Shown here: positions 49,050 to 59,660 of the stretch, piece by piece | Numbering within the stretch: position 1 is the first letter of the stretch | How the letters are laid out: every line of letters starts with the position of its first letter | Assembly (NCBI GenBank): GCA_009617715.1 | Contig: VTFK01000242.1 | Span: 434,001-498,000, forward strand | Reading direction: 5' to 3' | Origin: Plectrocnemia conspersa | Lineage: Eukaryota > Arthropoda > Insecta > Trichoptera > Polycentropodidae | Length of the DNA stretch: 64,000 bases | Program-made: the position numbers and the translations under genes | The notes under the pieces: generated by a model | What the model saw: only the letters and a program-made list of their open reading frames with translations | The model's database searches: none | What the model was told of the DNA's origin: nothing

Positions 49050-49801
49050 ATGACAATGAATTCTTTCTTATTGTAAACGTAGATAGTGTGAGCACTATAT
49101 ACAATAAAGTAAAAAATAAATATAAAAGTGTAACTGCTTCAATTGAACATGATTTTGAAGTTACATTTATGGATATATTAGTTTTTAAAAAAGATAATAA
49201 CCTGCGTGTCGATGGAATTTGTGAAATAGATGACAAAGATTTAAATGAAACTGTTAACACTAGTACATGTGTTCCAATGCCTAAGAAATTTAAACAAAAA
49301 AAAGCCTTAGAAGAAAATAAATATATTCTACTTCCATATATAGATAAAATAAGTGAAAAAATTGGTCAAGTTCTGTCTGATAATGGAATAGAATTTGTGT
49401 TTGTATCAATACACACACTAAAAAAATACTTACATCCTTTATTGCATGACTTTGATAAAACTAAGCTACCGGGTGTATATTGTATTGAATGTGGTAATTG
49501 TGATTATGTTTACAATGGACAATCCTACAGACCGATAAATACAAGAAATAAACAAGAAGAACGAGACCTTAGGAAACGATATTATAAAACTGCATTAGCT
49601 AAACACATAAAAGATAAAAATAACCGTAAGCACAGAATACAGTTTGAGTCCGTGAGGGTAATCGATACAGAATTTACATCATTAGTAAGGTTGAATATAA
49701 AAGAGGGAATTGAAATTGCTAAATCAAAGTATAAAATGAATGTTACTAAAGGCAACAATTTCAATGAAAGATGGTATTCGTTTTTTGATACGTTACCATG
49801 A
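49040..49801 (+). CDS. Penelope-like C-terminal part with GIY-YIG endonuclease domain
   Basis: Continues the previous frame after a -1 shift; 253 residues when read from TTG 49040 (no ATG is needed if it is a continuation). It starts LNDNEFFLIV where active elements have YVDDTFVIW. VTFMDILVFKKDNNLRV (41-57) matches the LPFLDVLV block. YILLPYIDKISEKIGQVL (95-112) matches the conserved PYxxxxSExI segment. Only about 30 residues separate these blocks, whereas the family usually has roughly 100 more, so the thumb is largely deleted. The endonuclease keeps GVY (145-147), Cys 148, 151 and 154, YNGQSYR (158-164), Arg169, ALAKH (185-189) and RLNIKEG with Glu222, the expected catalytic acid. The second triad half is YNG, not YIG. 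An endonuclease or DNA-binding role is possible; expression is unknown. Confidence 0.75.
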   Translation: MVLNDNEFFLIVNVDSVSTIYNKVKNKYKSVTASIEHDFEVTFMDILVFKKDNNLRVDGICEIDDKDLNETVNTSTCVPMPKKFKQKKALEENKYILLPYIDKISEKIGQVLSDNGIEFVFVSIHTLKKYLHPLLHDFDKTKLPGVYCIECGNCDYVYNGQSYRPINTRNKQEERDLRKRYYKTALAKHIKDKNNRKHRIQFESVRVIDTEFTSLVRLNIKEGIEIAKSKYKMNVTKGNNFNERWYSFFDTLP

Positions 49802-49874
49802 AAATAATGAGGCGCAAAAGTCTGTTTTTTTATAATTTAGGTTTGTATGTATGTTATAAAAAATATATTTGAAC

Positions 49875-51000
49875 AAATTATTGTTATTAACATTTATGAT
49901 AAATTAGATAGTCTTTATTGAGATTTAATAAGATGATTTAATTTATTATTAGTTTAGTGCTAGTATAAATTAGATATTCATTTATTATATTCTAATGCAT
50001 ATGTATCCTGTAACCAATATTATTTTATAGTTATATAATTTTTGATTATTTTAAACTAAAAAATCATAAAATAATTAATGTTTTTTATATTGATAAATAT
50101 AAAAAAAACAATGCTTAGATTTACATTATAAATTCTTTATAATTTCATATATTTTAATTATGAATGTTTTTTGTATACATTTACCAACAATTTTTGCATT
50201 TTGCCAATGTTTGTATATTATAGGCAATGATTGAAATAATACATTTTGTTAGATAATATATTTAATTAAATTATTGTTTTAAACATTATTGAGAATTTAA
50301 TTAGTGTTTATTGAGATTTTATATGATGATTTACATTATAAAATGTTAATATAAATAATATATTAATATTAATTCATTATGTTCTAATGTACATTTATTC
50401 TGTATTATAATGGCGATATTGTTATTAATAATATTTTATTAAAAGATTTTTTATTATTATTCTACACTACAAAAATCATAAAATAATATTATTAATAAAA
50501 ATAAAAATATTTAGATTTACAATGAAAATTAAATAATATAATAAAATATAAATTTATTTTAATTTCAAATAATGTTTTTTGATACAGTGACCTAAAAATG
50601 TTTTGTTTTTGTTAGTATATTATATTATAATCAATTTTGTGTATAATATTATTAATCAAATTATTGTTAGTATCATACATATATATGATTATTTACTTTA
50701 CAAATTGTTAAAATTAATTTTACTATATTTTTTTCATATTTTAGTACATAATATATTTTTAGCATAATAAAAGCATTTAGTAAAGTCTTAAACCTTTAAA
50801 ATTCACAAGAAATTTAGATTAAATAAAAATTATATAAATATTAAAATTATACAAACTAAATAATAAATTTATTTTATAAATTAGGTAGTATTAAATAAAT
50901 ATTTATATAATTTTTCTTAAAAACTCATAGGTGTCACTAAGTTATTATATTATATTTTTAGCAAATACAAATGATGTAATTAAACAAATAAAAAATATTA
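49875..51000. repeat. Degenerate tandem repeats of about 390 bp
   Basis: Unit starts at 49875, 50268 and 50658 share aaattattgtta/t. Within units 1 and 2 the same landmarks recur in order at a constant offset of about 390: tttattgagattt...gatgattta, ttctaatg...at.tat.ctgta, aaaaatcataaaataat, ttagatttaca, and aatgttttttg.ataca. Unit 3 is more diverged. The array starts about 75 bases after the stop codon of the endonuclease frame and is extremely AT-rich. It may be a 3' untranslated/terminal repeat structure of the Penelope-like element or an unrelated old satellite. Confidence 0.6.
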
Positions 51001-54000
51001 AATAATGATAAATATTTTATTTTATAATATAATGTTTTATAAATATTATTATATAATTAGTTATATGTTTTAATCGTGAGATGTCGATAGTTGATTGTAT
51101 ATGTTCAATTCATTATCTTGGAGCATTTCGTCTAGCATTTATAACATACATATGTTTTATTTTTATATAATCTATAATACAATAACATAAAATGGGAATA
51201 ATATAAAAAATATTTTTTTTAGTTATTATCGACATATTGCATAATAATAAATATTTTAAACAGCTCTTTCTTTATTTAATATAATATTATATGTTTTATG
51301 TATTTTGGTGTAAATATAAGAATTTTTTAATTATTTACTAAAATTTAGAAATCAATTCGAATTTTAATTTTCAAGTGTCGGTCCATGGAATATAATTAAA
51401 TTTCCAGACTTTCATTTTATATTAAAAAATGTACCTAAATGTTTTATGAGAATACTTATGTAGCTCTATATATTGAAAAAAATAGTTTTTCATTTATTTT
51501 AAATTATAACTTTTCTGATATGTAATATTTTATATTACATAATAAATAAAAATACTTAATTCTTATGATTTTTATTATAGACGAAATAAAAACTTCAGGC
51601 AGTGGTTAATTAGTTAATTCAAAGAGACCATACAACTGGTTCATATATATTAATCCGAATTTATTTCAGCAGGGTGTCCCTTCGAAACTTAATTGTTTGT
51701 AATTAAAAGTAATTGCTTTTTTATTTACACAATACAATCGATAAATTGGAGGCGCCACATTTTGCGACACTGAAACATACATAAAAGAAACGATTGAAAT
51801 AAATGTTTTTTAGATAGTATTTAATTAATAACAATTATTAAGGTTTCTTAACTTTCTGCTTCCCAAACAAATTTCCGCTACAACAGGGTTGAAAAAATAA
51901 CATACGAGTAAAAGAGGGAGTCGTAAAACTGTAAATGTAATTTGTGATTTGTATGGCTGCTGATTGTTTTGAAACATTGTCTTCTAAATCAGTGCTACTC
52001 AAATTGTGGACCAATGATGGATTAAAAAGCGAAATTAAATAATGACAAAAATACAAGTAATTTTAAATACTCGAAATAATCGCGATATATATTCCTCTTT
52101 CGGGTTTTTATCTGAAATCTATTTATTTCAAGGATGAGTGGTATATTAAGATAAGTCGTGCGACATATCTACTAATTTAGAATTAAAAATGAATTTCGTT
52201 TATATGCTTTAAGCAATAACAGTCTAGCTAGACCACTGAGGACATTCCACGGACATCATACCTGCGCCAGCTTCTCCACAACCACTCGGAAAAATCATCT
52301 CGCCATTTATCGTCTGTCGCAATAATTGTAATATAATAAAATAAAACTATCATACCTTATGGTTCTCAAAAGCTAAATATTACTAAATACTTATTTAAAT
52401 ACATATTATTTTCTAACTTATATAAAAATACTAAAACAATAATCTTTAATATTTTTTGAACATTCCAATTTATCAATCATATTTCTACAACTAGTAAATC
52501 TATTTTTATTTAAGACTACTCTCATTGCTCTTTACTCAATAATTAAAATGGGGCAATATAATACAGTTGTATTTTTTTTGTGTTTATACTTTAATATTTT
52601 TTATTCTAGATAATAAACATATGTTTATACTATTTTATTTTAATATGTAATTACAATGTTCCTCAATTTTTTTTATGTACAATTACTTCATTACATAACT
52701 AGGAGTTGTATTTTCAATAATTAGCTGTCTCCTTCATTAAGTAGATTAAGTCAGGTTTGAAAATATTGTCTTCATGGACTGATTTTATCAAAGAATCCCG
52801 GAATGAAAATGTCAAATACTATTTACTAAACCAAAAGAGGCCAATAATGCGGTGACATTTTTATAGACTGGTGGTGTAATAAATATATTATATTTGTTAT
52901 TTAAATATGTATTAAGAAAAAACAAACAAGAATAAAGGGAACCAGTCTGAATTGTGCAAAAACAATCCAGCAAAGAAATATGTCGTGAAAATATCAATGG
53001 AAAAGGCCATAAAACCGTGTTGAAAAATTTCGATGAAAGGCGGAGGCATTGTTGTATATTTTAATAATAAATGTTTTTCTTGAAACATTATTAGAGAATT
53101 GCAAAAAATGGAAATCAAGCGTATACCGGAGAAACTCTTTTTGTTTGTGAATAATTAAATTTACGACATCACGGCGAGAAAAATAAAATTGAGTGGTTTT
53201 GTGTGAATTTTAAGCTTATTGTTTTTAAGCATATATTTTATTTTTTACAATTTGATTGATACTGTTTAATTCAAAGTGATAATGAGAACAAGATCATATC
53301 TGGCAACCAGATAAATATTTGAAGAAGTGTAATCACTAGATATATGTATGAAATATTAAAAATATGTAATATTCATTTTTCCGTTTCTCAAAGAGTCAAA
53401 GCCTTCCGTTGCCATATTGCATCCCGTCAGATTATATTACCGACGAGTGCAGCCGCAAAATTCGCGTCTATACCTAGACTACATCGCGACTCAAGTATAG
53501 CAGAAATAATAATATCTTATCAGATGATTTTTACATGGCTAACAAAGTACAAAAACGGCTCCCCGTTCTCATCTGGAAGCCTTTGCCCGGCTGCGCTGGA
53601 AGTTAACGTCAGTGTTGTCAAAGCGAATTAGCTTTTTTTTCGCAACATTTTCATCTAGTCGACGTCGGTGCAGGAATCTTTGCATGTTGAAAATTGTATT
53701 TTTTAAGATTGCTCCGCTCCGTAGAAAAGATTTAATTTCAGATCCGTAGCCGGGAAGACTAATTCGTCGTCTAATCAGATCATATTTGCAATATATTACT
53801 AACGTAACATTTATTGAAACTAACGACGCGTTGTGAAAACATTGTGTATAGGTCATTGCTTCACATTAATATTTTTTATAATAATATTAGCGAAACAATT
53901 CGGCGTCGCTAGGATTCATTGTTATTAGAAACTTAGATGTGTTATACTAGAATAATAATACAAAAATACAGTCAAACCTACTGTTTAGCTTTTAAAATTT

Positions 54001-54480
54001 AAGACACTGAAAACTTTCCCAATTCCATGTTTACCATTACTGTAATAAATACAGTTTCAGCTACAAAATCAGTCATACACAACCATTTTTTCTTCCGGGC
54101 CAAATAGAGATGTTTGCTATGTTACATGGGCCGCAGCATAATATAATGATGTAAAAATAAGACTTAAATAATTATTACTTTATTTTATATTATTTTTATT
54201 TTACTGTATATGTTTATACATACATACATTACATACACCTATGCAGCTCTACAGTTTTAGACCAAATCGCTCATGAACAACAAAAGAATATATAAATATA
54301 AATACACAAAAATACAAATCTATTCAAAATATTCAAAACCATTTATATTCATTTATTAAAAAAATAATGTAATTTTTGATTTTGAGACACACACAAATCA
54401 TGTTCCTGATTGCAACAGACTACTCTTAATACATCATCATAGTGGGAATCACTAATCAGTAAGTCGATTTCTATATATAT
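51000..54480. other. AT-rich DNA with repeat A copy
   Basis: Dispersed repeat family A copy 2 lies at 52236-52348. Balanced patches at 51590-51780 and 53380-53860 carry chance frames (plus 53344-53631, minus 53569-53856) with no recognised domain. At 54096-54145 the phrase ttcttccgggccaaatagag ... acatgggccgcagca resembles the end of hAT-type non-autonomous elements. No other feature. Confidence 0.4.
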
Positions 54481-56530
54481 GGTATGGACTGGAGCCGAGT
54501 GACCGAGTACATTGATGTTAAGTCTTCCCTAGCGGCCGTGTCTTGACGTGTCATATCCTAGATGGTTTTCTCACGAGATCATCTCATTGCTAAAAAGAAA
54601 GCACGCCTTTCACAAGTTATGGAAGAGATTGGGACATCAATCTGCTCTCGAGGAACTTCGTTCATTAAGAGCACGCGTTTGTTTGATAATTTCCTGTCAT
54701 CGTAATCGTTACAAAAGTTGCCAAAAACAAATAATTAATGATCCCAAAGTGTTTTGGAAATTCATTAACACTAAACGCGCTACTCAGTCGACGTCGAAAG
54801 TGATGAACCTCGACGATAAAACATTGGACGGTTCACAAAATATTGCTGACGGTTTTGCGCAATATTTTCGTTCTGTTTTCGAGGAATATTTTTCGCCTTC
54901 TGCTCAGTCGCTTCCTTCTTCATGTTCTTGGTCTTCAGTACTGACTATCAAAGAAACTGATCACTCAGATCTTAAATACGGATTTAATAAATTAAAGACA
55001 GGGCGTTCTTCTGGACCTGATTTAATTCCCGATTTTATTTTGAAGGGTTGCGAAGTCAGTCTCGCTGCTCCTCTAAAATGTATTTATGATCTGATTCTCA
55101 AGACATCATCATTTCCTGATCTATGAAAATGCACAAAAGTTACCCTATTCATAAAAGGGTGACAAATTATATATAAAGAATTATAGACCAGTCGCAGTGT
55201 TGTCAGCTCCTGCTAAATTATTTGAAATAATTATTCATAAATATCTCTATAATCACTTGCGGCAAGTTTTGTTAGACCAACAGCACGGGTTTCGTCCTGC
55301 CCGTACCACTGTTACTAACCTTCTGTCGTTCACCAAAACGGTGACAACTTCTCTCGATGCGGGAATTCAAGTAGACGTCGTGTATACAGATTTTGAGAAA
55401 GCATTTGACAAAGTTTGTCATAGGATATTATTAAAAAAATTGTCGAGCCTCGGTTGCTCGGATAATTGAACTCGGTTATTCTCGAGTTATTTAAGCAATC
55501 GTAGACAGTTTGTAACCAATGGTGGCCGATTGTCGAAAGAATATTTTACTCCTTCGGGGGTTCTTCAAGGATCCAATCTGGGCCCTCTGCTTTTTGTGTT
55601 ATTTATTAATGACATAAATACAGCAATTACAAATTCAAGTTTTCTTCTGTACGCAGATGATTTAAAATTATATAAATGCATTCGATCTGTTGTGGACTCT
55701 TTCTCTCTACAAAGTGATTTAGACTCTCTGTGGAGATGGGCTTCCGTTAACCGTCTGCCCTTTAGTGTCGGAAAGTGCTATACGGTGTCATTTTCTCGAT
55801 CCCGTTCGCCATCAGCTTATTTCTACCATCTCGGTGGTAACATTTTGACTAGAGAAACTTTCACTAAAGATCTCGGAATCACTTTCGAGAGCAAATGGAG
55901 GTTCTGTCTACACATACACGACGTCTGTGATAAATCTTCCAAGATGCTCGGCTTTGTTATGAGGAATGCCTTTCACTTTGACGATCCGTCAGTTATTCGC
56001 ATCCTCTATGACGCCTTAGTTCGTAGCATTCTTGAATCGGGATCTATAATTTGGAATCCCCGAATAGCCAAATATTCTCTTTTAGTAGAAAAAATTCAAA
56101 AAAAGGTATTTAAGATACCTTTACAAAAGGACATTTGGTTATTATCCGTACATATATCCCAGTGCCTTTCTTTTAGGAGTGTTGGGATACGATTCGCTGA
56201 GCTCTCGCAGAAATTTGTATGTCGCTAAGCATTTTTTTAAATTACTAAAAGGTGCTGTCGACAATCCAGCTATTTTTGAAGAATTCCGGTTTTGGGTTCC
56301 GGAACATTTTCGAGAATCACGATCGCGTCCTCTTTTGATGGCCGTTAGGGCTAGGACGTCCGCACTTTCCGACTCGCCTATAGCTGTGGCCATCAGGCTC
56401 CTTAATACGCTGGCATTACATATTGACCTGTTTAATGTTAGCTATGAGAAGCTGATCCAGTTTGTATCATTTAATTTAGATATTTTATAATGTTTTGTTG
56501 TTTTATTTATGTATATATACGTTTTTTTTT

Positions 56531-56570
56531 GTTTTGTAAATTTAAAATTTGTTTTGTAAATTTAAAATTT
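56531..56570 (+). repeat. Perfect 20-bp tandem duplication in LINE 3' UTR
   Basis: gttttgtaaatttaaaattt occurs twice in direct succession, after a T-run, just before the 3' stem-loop. It is probably a variable minisatellite of the LINE 3' untranslated region. Confidence 0.9.
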
Positions 56571-56576
56571 GTTTTC

Positions 56577-56620
56577 GACCATCGTGGCGCATTGGGGTAA
56601 TCTGTTAGGCCACGATGGTC
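56577..56620 (+). other. 3' stem-loop of the LINE
   Basis: gaccatcgtggc (56577-56588) pairs perfectly with gccacgatggtc (56609-56620) around a 20-base loop. It lies 12 bases before the AT-rich tail. A structured 3' end recognised by the reverse transcriptase is known for several LINE clades. That role is inferred here. Confidence 0.75.
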
Positions 56621-56689
56621 TTAATTTAATCTAAAATAAATAAATATGTATGTTCTTCGTATATTTCATTACGAATAAAATGGTCCACA

Positions 56690-57180
56690 AAAATACGTTG
56701 AGGCGAATAATGTGAGCAGTAGGTGGGCACAATTTGTAGTCATGTATTTTTCAGGTATCAGTTTCCAAAATTTAGCATTATCTTTTGTCTTCTTTTTTTC
56801 TTTAAAAACTGCGTTCAGATTCATATTATTTTTATGCTTGATGAATTTATCAAATAACGTTGCATAATCAAATCCTAATGCTGCTAGTTGTTCAATATTT
56901 TATGTTTCCGAGTGCCAGACATTTCTTGCTTTTTCTTAAATCCTGAAATCTGATGCAAATTCCTTGGATAAGGCAGCTAAATCATTTGAAATTATATTAT
57001 ATTTTACTGCAGAAATGTCAATACCATCTTGTTTAGCTTTTATTTGGGTTTGAAATTACGCAGCATTTGTGTTTGTATTTTTTCACGATATATGTTTAGT
57101 TTCTCTTCAAAAGCAAATAATTTATTTGCAATTTATGTAATGCTTTTTTTTACCTTGTGAACCGAATGCCGAAAATGGCA
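56690..57180 (-). pseudogene. hAT transposase C-terminal fragment (GTF2IRD2/FAM200-like)
   Basis: Read on the minus strand, the frame gives ANKLFAFEEKLNIYREKIQT, then SNDLAALSKEFASDFRI, IEQLAALGFDYATLFDKF, and AKFWKLIPEKYMT ... LLTLFASTYF. This matches the C-terminal third of hAT-derived proteins (FxxKLxLxxxxL ... LxxEFxxRFxDF ... LQxELIDLQxDxxLKxKF ... FWxLxPxEKYPxLRxxAxxxxSLFGSTYxCE). In-frame stops occur (for example after FKPK and DFRI). The left end abuts the LINE tail, suggesting the LINE inserted in or beside it. It is not the same segment as the hAT piece at 7.5 kb. Confidence 0.65.
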
Positions 57181-57770
57181 GTTATATATTTTTTAATATC
57201 ATAATATAATTTCTTGAATAAATAATAATAGGTACGCGTTAACACTTTCTATGCTACAAATAAATATAAACATTAGCCACCGTAGTGACATATTTTCTGA
57301 AAGCATATTTTATACGAAATATTTTAATTCGGCAGTAAAAAATAATAGTCGTGTTTTCTTTGATTAACAAAAGAAGGCAAAGACAGTGGAAGATGTGAGG
57401 GACTGCAAAGACCAAATTGTGTCTCGAGGGATTATCTGTTAAAAAAAGTAAATGGAATATTGCGGAGCTAAAAGGACAGAACGGCAAGAATTAATTATCA
57501 GAAAATCAAAAATATTTACTAGCAGCTGGCGAATATGTGCAGAATGCTTTAAAAACGAATTCAGACAAAGGGATTAGAAAAAAATTAAGCTAAGAAGAAA
57601 TGCCTGAAAATCGGTACAAGATAAAACATGCCTATATGAAGAAAAGCGACGCATAGCACAACATTTTATTTTTGTACAAAGAAAGATACACAAGCGATGT
57701 ATTATTGAAACATTATATTTTTTTTTATTTATTTAAAAATTAGCTTGTCAGTTTGCCTGCTGAGACACCT
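57180..57770. other. AT-rich DNA, possible further transposon debris
   Basis: Plus-strand fragments between 57370 and 57660 are protein-like in pieces (YLLAAGEYVQNALKTNSDKG) but no family is recognised. It may be a diverged extension of a neighbouring element. Confidence 0.3.
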
Positions 57771-57771
57771 C

Positions 57772-58041
57772 TCAAAACAGTTCGAGTGTAATACCTGTCT
57801 GCACCACAATCGACTGTTTCCGAACGTTGAAATTATAATAATGTACACAAGCTCTGCCCTCCCCGGTCGGGTTTAATTTCACGCTCAGATAACTGATGTC
57901 ATATTCGCACAACAGTTTTGCCGTAAAATATAACGCCGCACTTAAAACCATCATGAATATTAACAAAATGCCCGTACACCAGTTTACCATGTCTCTTTTA
58001 GTTAAGCCGGGCAAACGGCGATCTACTCTGACTTGGGCACC
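57772..58041 (-). CDS. Candidate terminal exon of a small membrane protein
   Basis: On the minus strand an 89-codon frame opens right after a possible acceptor, with a ctgac branch-like motif and cttgatcttag|GG ending at 58042. It reads GAQVRVDRRLPGLTKRDMVN, then a hydrophobic segment WCTGILLIFMMVLSAALYFT (a likely membrane helix). A 45-residue tail ends TGITLELF and a TGA at 57772. The first ATG is internal (VNWCTG follows it). AATAAA occurs twice (57733-57724), followed at once by nine A's. Base composition is much more balanced than the flanks. Alternatives: a 5'-truncated retrocopy with a poly-A tail, or conserved non-coding DNA that is open by chance. I do not recognise the protein. Confidence 0.4.
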   Translation of the reverse strand, partial: GAQVRVDRRLPGLTKRDMVNWCTGILLIFMMVLSAALYFTAKLLCEYDISYLSVKLNPTGEGRACVHYYNFNVRKQSIVVQTGITLELF

Positions 58042-58253
58042 CTAAGATCAAGGGTTGTCAGTTTGTGTATATTACGTTTAAGATAAAATTGTATACGACA
58101 CATTGTTATTTTTATATTCGCTTTACACGTAAGCAATATTAGGGTATTCGGTGTGATAAATCACATTTCTTAATTAGTTTCATTAAGAGCAATATTTTTA
58201 CATTTCATACGCTATCAATTTTCAGTTAAGCTGATATATTATTACTGTTTGCG

Positions 58254-58975
58254 ATGCCCATGTTATTTGTCAGTCATGCTAGACAGCCAAGTATTGATGA
58301 TGCATTTTGTCACGCTCAACGATTTCTTTGTTATGAAATAGAATTTCACTTTAAAAATATTAAAAAGCGATATACAGTTGAGAAAATGTTGGAGAAGACT
58401 TTTGACGAATATACTATGTTCAAACGAAGAGTTTATGAATTTTACAAACGTTACCAAGAGGGTTCTGAAGATGACGAAAATGATGAGAAAGATGGACGGT
58501 CTAGCACATCAACTACTGAAAATGTGAAGAGTAAGAAAATTGTGCTTAGTAATCGTCGAATCACTATTAGAGAGATTTCTAAAGAAGTAAATATCTACGT
58601 ACAGGACATTTTGACTTATATAATGGGCATGAAATTTTTTTAAAAAGTGTTGAATTTTCTACAATGAGTCGCTTTAACAAAAGCGCCCTAAAGAGCCAAT
58701 ACCAAAAAAGCACGCTAAGTTCGATTGCCTATCAAGGTTCTTGTTACTATTTTTTCCATTATGCCGATGTAATTTATTACCAATTCTTACTGAAAGGTCG
58801 TGTGGGAAATAAAAAAGCAAAAACAGTTGTACGCCGTTTACGTGAAGAAAAATACCAGAACTATAAGCAAATAACTTTTAGATCTTGCACAATGATAGCG
58901 ATCTGACTTGCACGTTCTTACAAATTCGTGATTTTTGGCTAAAAATAGCGTCACAGTAGTAAAAAAAGGACCATG
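58254..58975 (+). pseudogene. mariner transposase, internally deleted
   Basis: From 58254 the frame (129 aa) contains FKRRVYEFYKRYQEGSEDDE, DGRSSTSTTENV and KIVLSNRRITIREISKEVNI. This is the mariner DNA-binding half ([32 protein letters not shown] ... RRLTIRELAEELNI). A second frame from 58664 has the catalytic-domain pieces SCYYFFHYADVIYYQFLLKG and RRLREEKYQNY. LQIRDF/FLAKNSVTVV follows near 58925-58960. The segment with the first catalytic Asp (DETW) is deleted between them, and a frameshift and stops are present. Terminal inverted repeats were not found. Confidence 0.8.
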
Positions 58976-59289
58976 CTGCTGATCAATCAATTAGTATTTG
59001 ATATGGTTTGAAGCATACTTATTAATTTTGATTTTGAATACTTTGGCCTTGTGCTAATAAAATAGATACAGGCCTATAATTATCTATTAAAGCTTTGTGT
59101 CCCTTTTAATGAATAGGAGCCACTTTAGTATTTTTTTTATAAAGTTATAAAGTAGTCTTTCTGTGTGAAATATTTTAATAGTGAATAATATATTGTATAT
59201 ATATATTTTAAATAATTAAATATATAAGCATTTTGTACTTTACTTTGTCGTTTTATAAAACACAAAATATTATTAAATATCCTTGCTAT

Positions 59290-59660
59290 CAAAAACAAAC
59301 ATCACAATAACCCGTTCCCAGCCTTCGCACACGAATAGGATAATTGTTTACGAAATTGTCCATGGTGAGCGATTTCCGCGACGAAACCGCAGTATTTCAA
59401 TTTAAGACTCAAACTGCGCTTGACAGCGTGATACGGCAATAATTTGCTATCAATCAATAAATAAAATAACAACACAGAATTTCACTTATAACAGCGACAC
59501 GAAATTGGATCAAATATAATAGTTAAAGCGGCGTTAAATATTCATAAATATTCGTTCTGAGCGTGGAAACTTACTGTCGTGTTTTAAACGCGTGTTCATT
59601 TAATTAGGGGCCATGTCGACATTTGAGCTTTTTAACAGTACGAAAAAATCAATAGTGTTC
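59290..59660. promoter_or_regulatory. Candidate conserved regulatory island
   Basis: Balanced block with developmental-enhancer style words: gctatcaatcaataaataaa, gttaaatattcataaatatt, tcatttaattagg. No reading frame of note, so it is unlikely to be coding. Confidence 0.3.

Larger units (their letters stand above)
54484..56645 (+). pseudogene. Jockey-type LINE, reverse-transcriptase frame, 5' truncated
   Basis: The order of non-LTR reverse-transcriptase blocks is clear: YPRWFSHEIISLLKRKHAFH (from 54551), LKTGRSSGPDLIPDFILKG, LFEIIIHKYLYNHL, QQHGFRPARTTVTNLLSF, VYTDFEKAFDKVCH (motif A, Asp intact), PSGVLQGSNLGPLLFVLFIN (motif B), and LLYADDLKLY (motif C, intact YADD). The C-terminal part LGYDSLSSRRNLYVAKHFFK ... 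SDSPIAVAIRLLNTL is typical of Jockey-clade elements without RNase H. Damage: a TGA at 55124, a frameshift at 55140-55190, a TGA at 55467, and a frameshift at about 56160-56180. The endonuclease half of ORF2 and all of ORF1 are missing. The tail is (aaataaata) at 56632-56645. Confidence 0.9.

Noticed and set aside
47562..49801. Programmed -1 frameshifting between the two Penelope-like frames
   Set aside because: The 10-base overlap contains no X-XXY-YYZ slippery site; a simple indel or two separate products is more likely.
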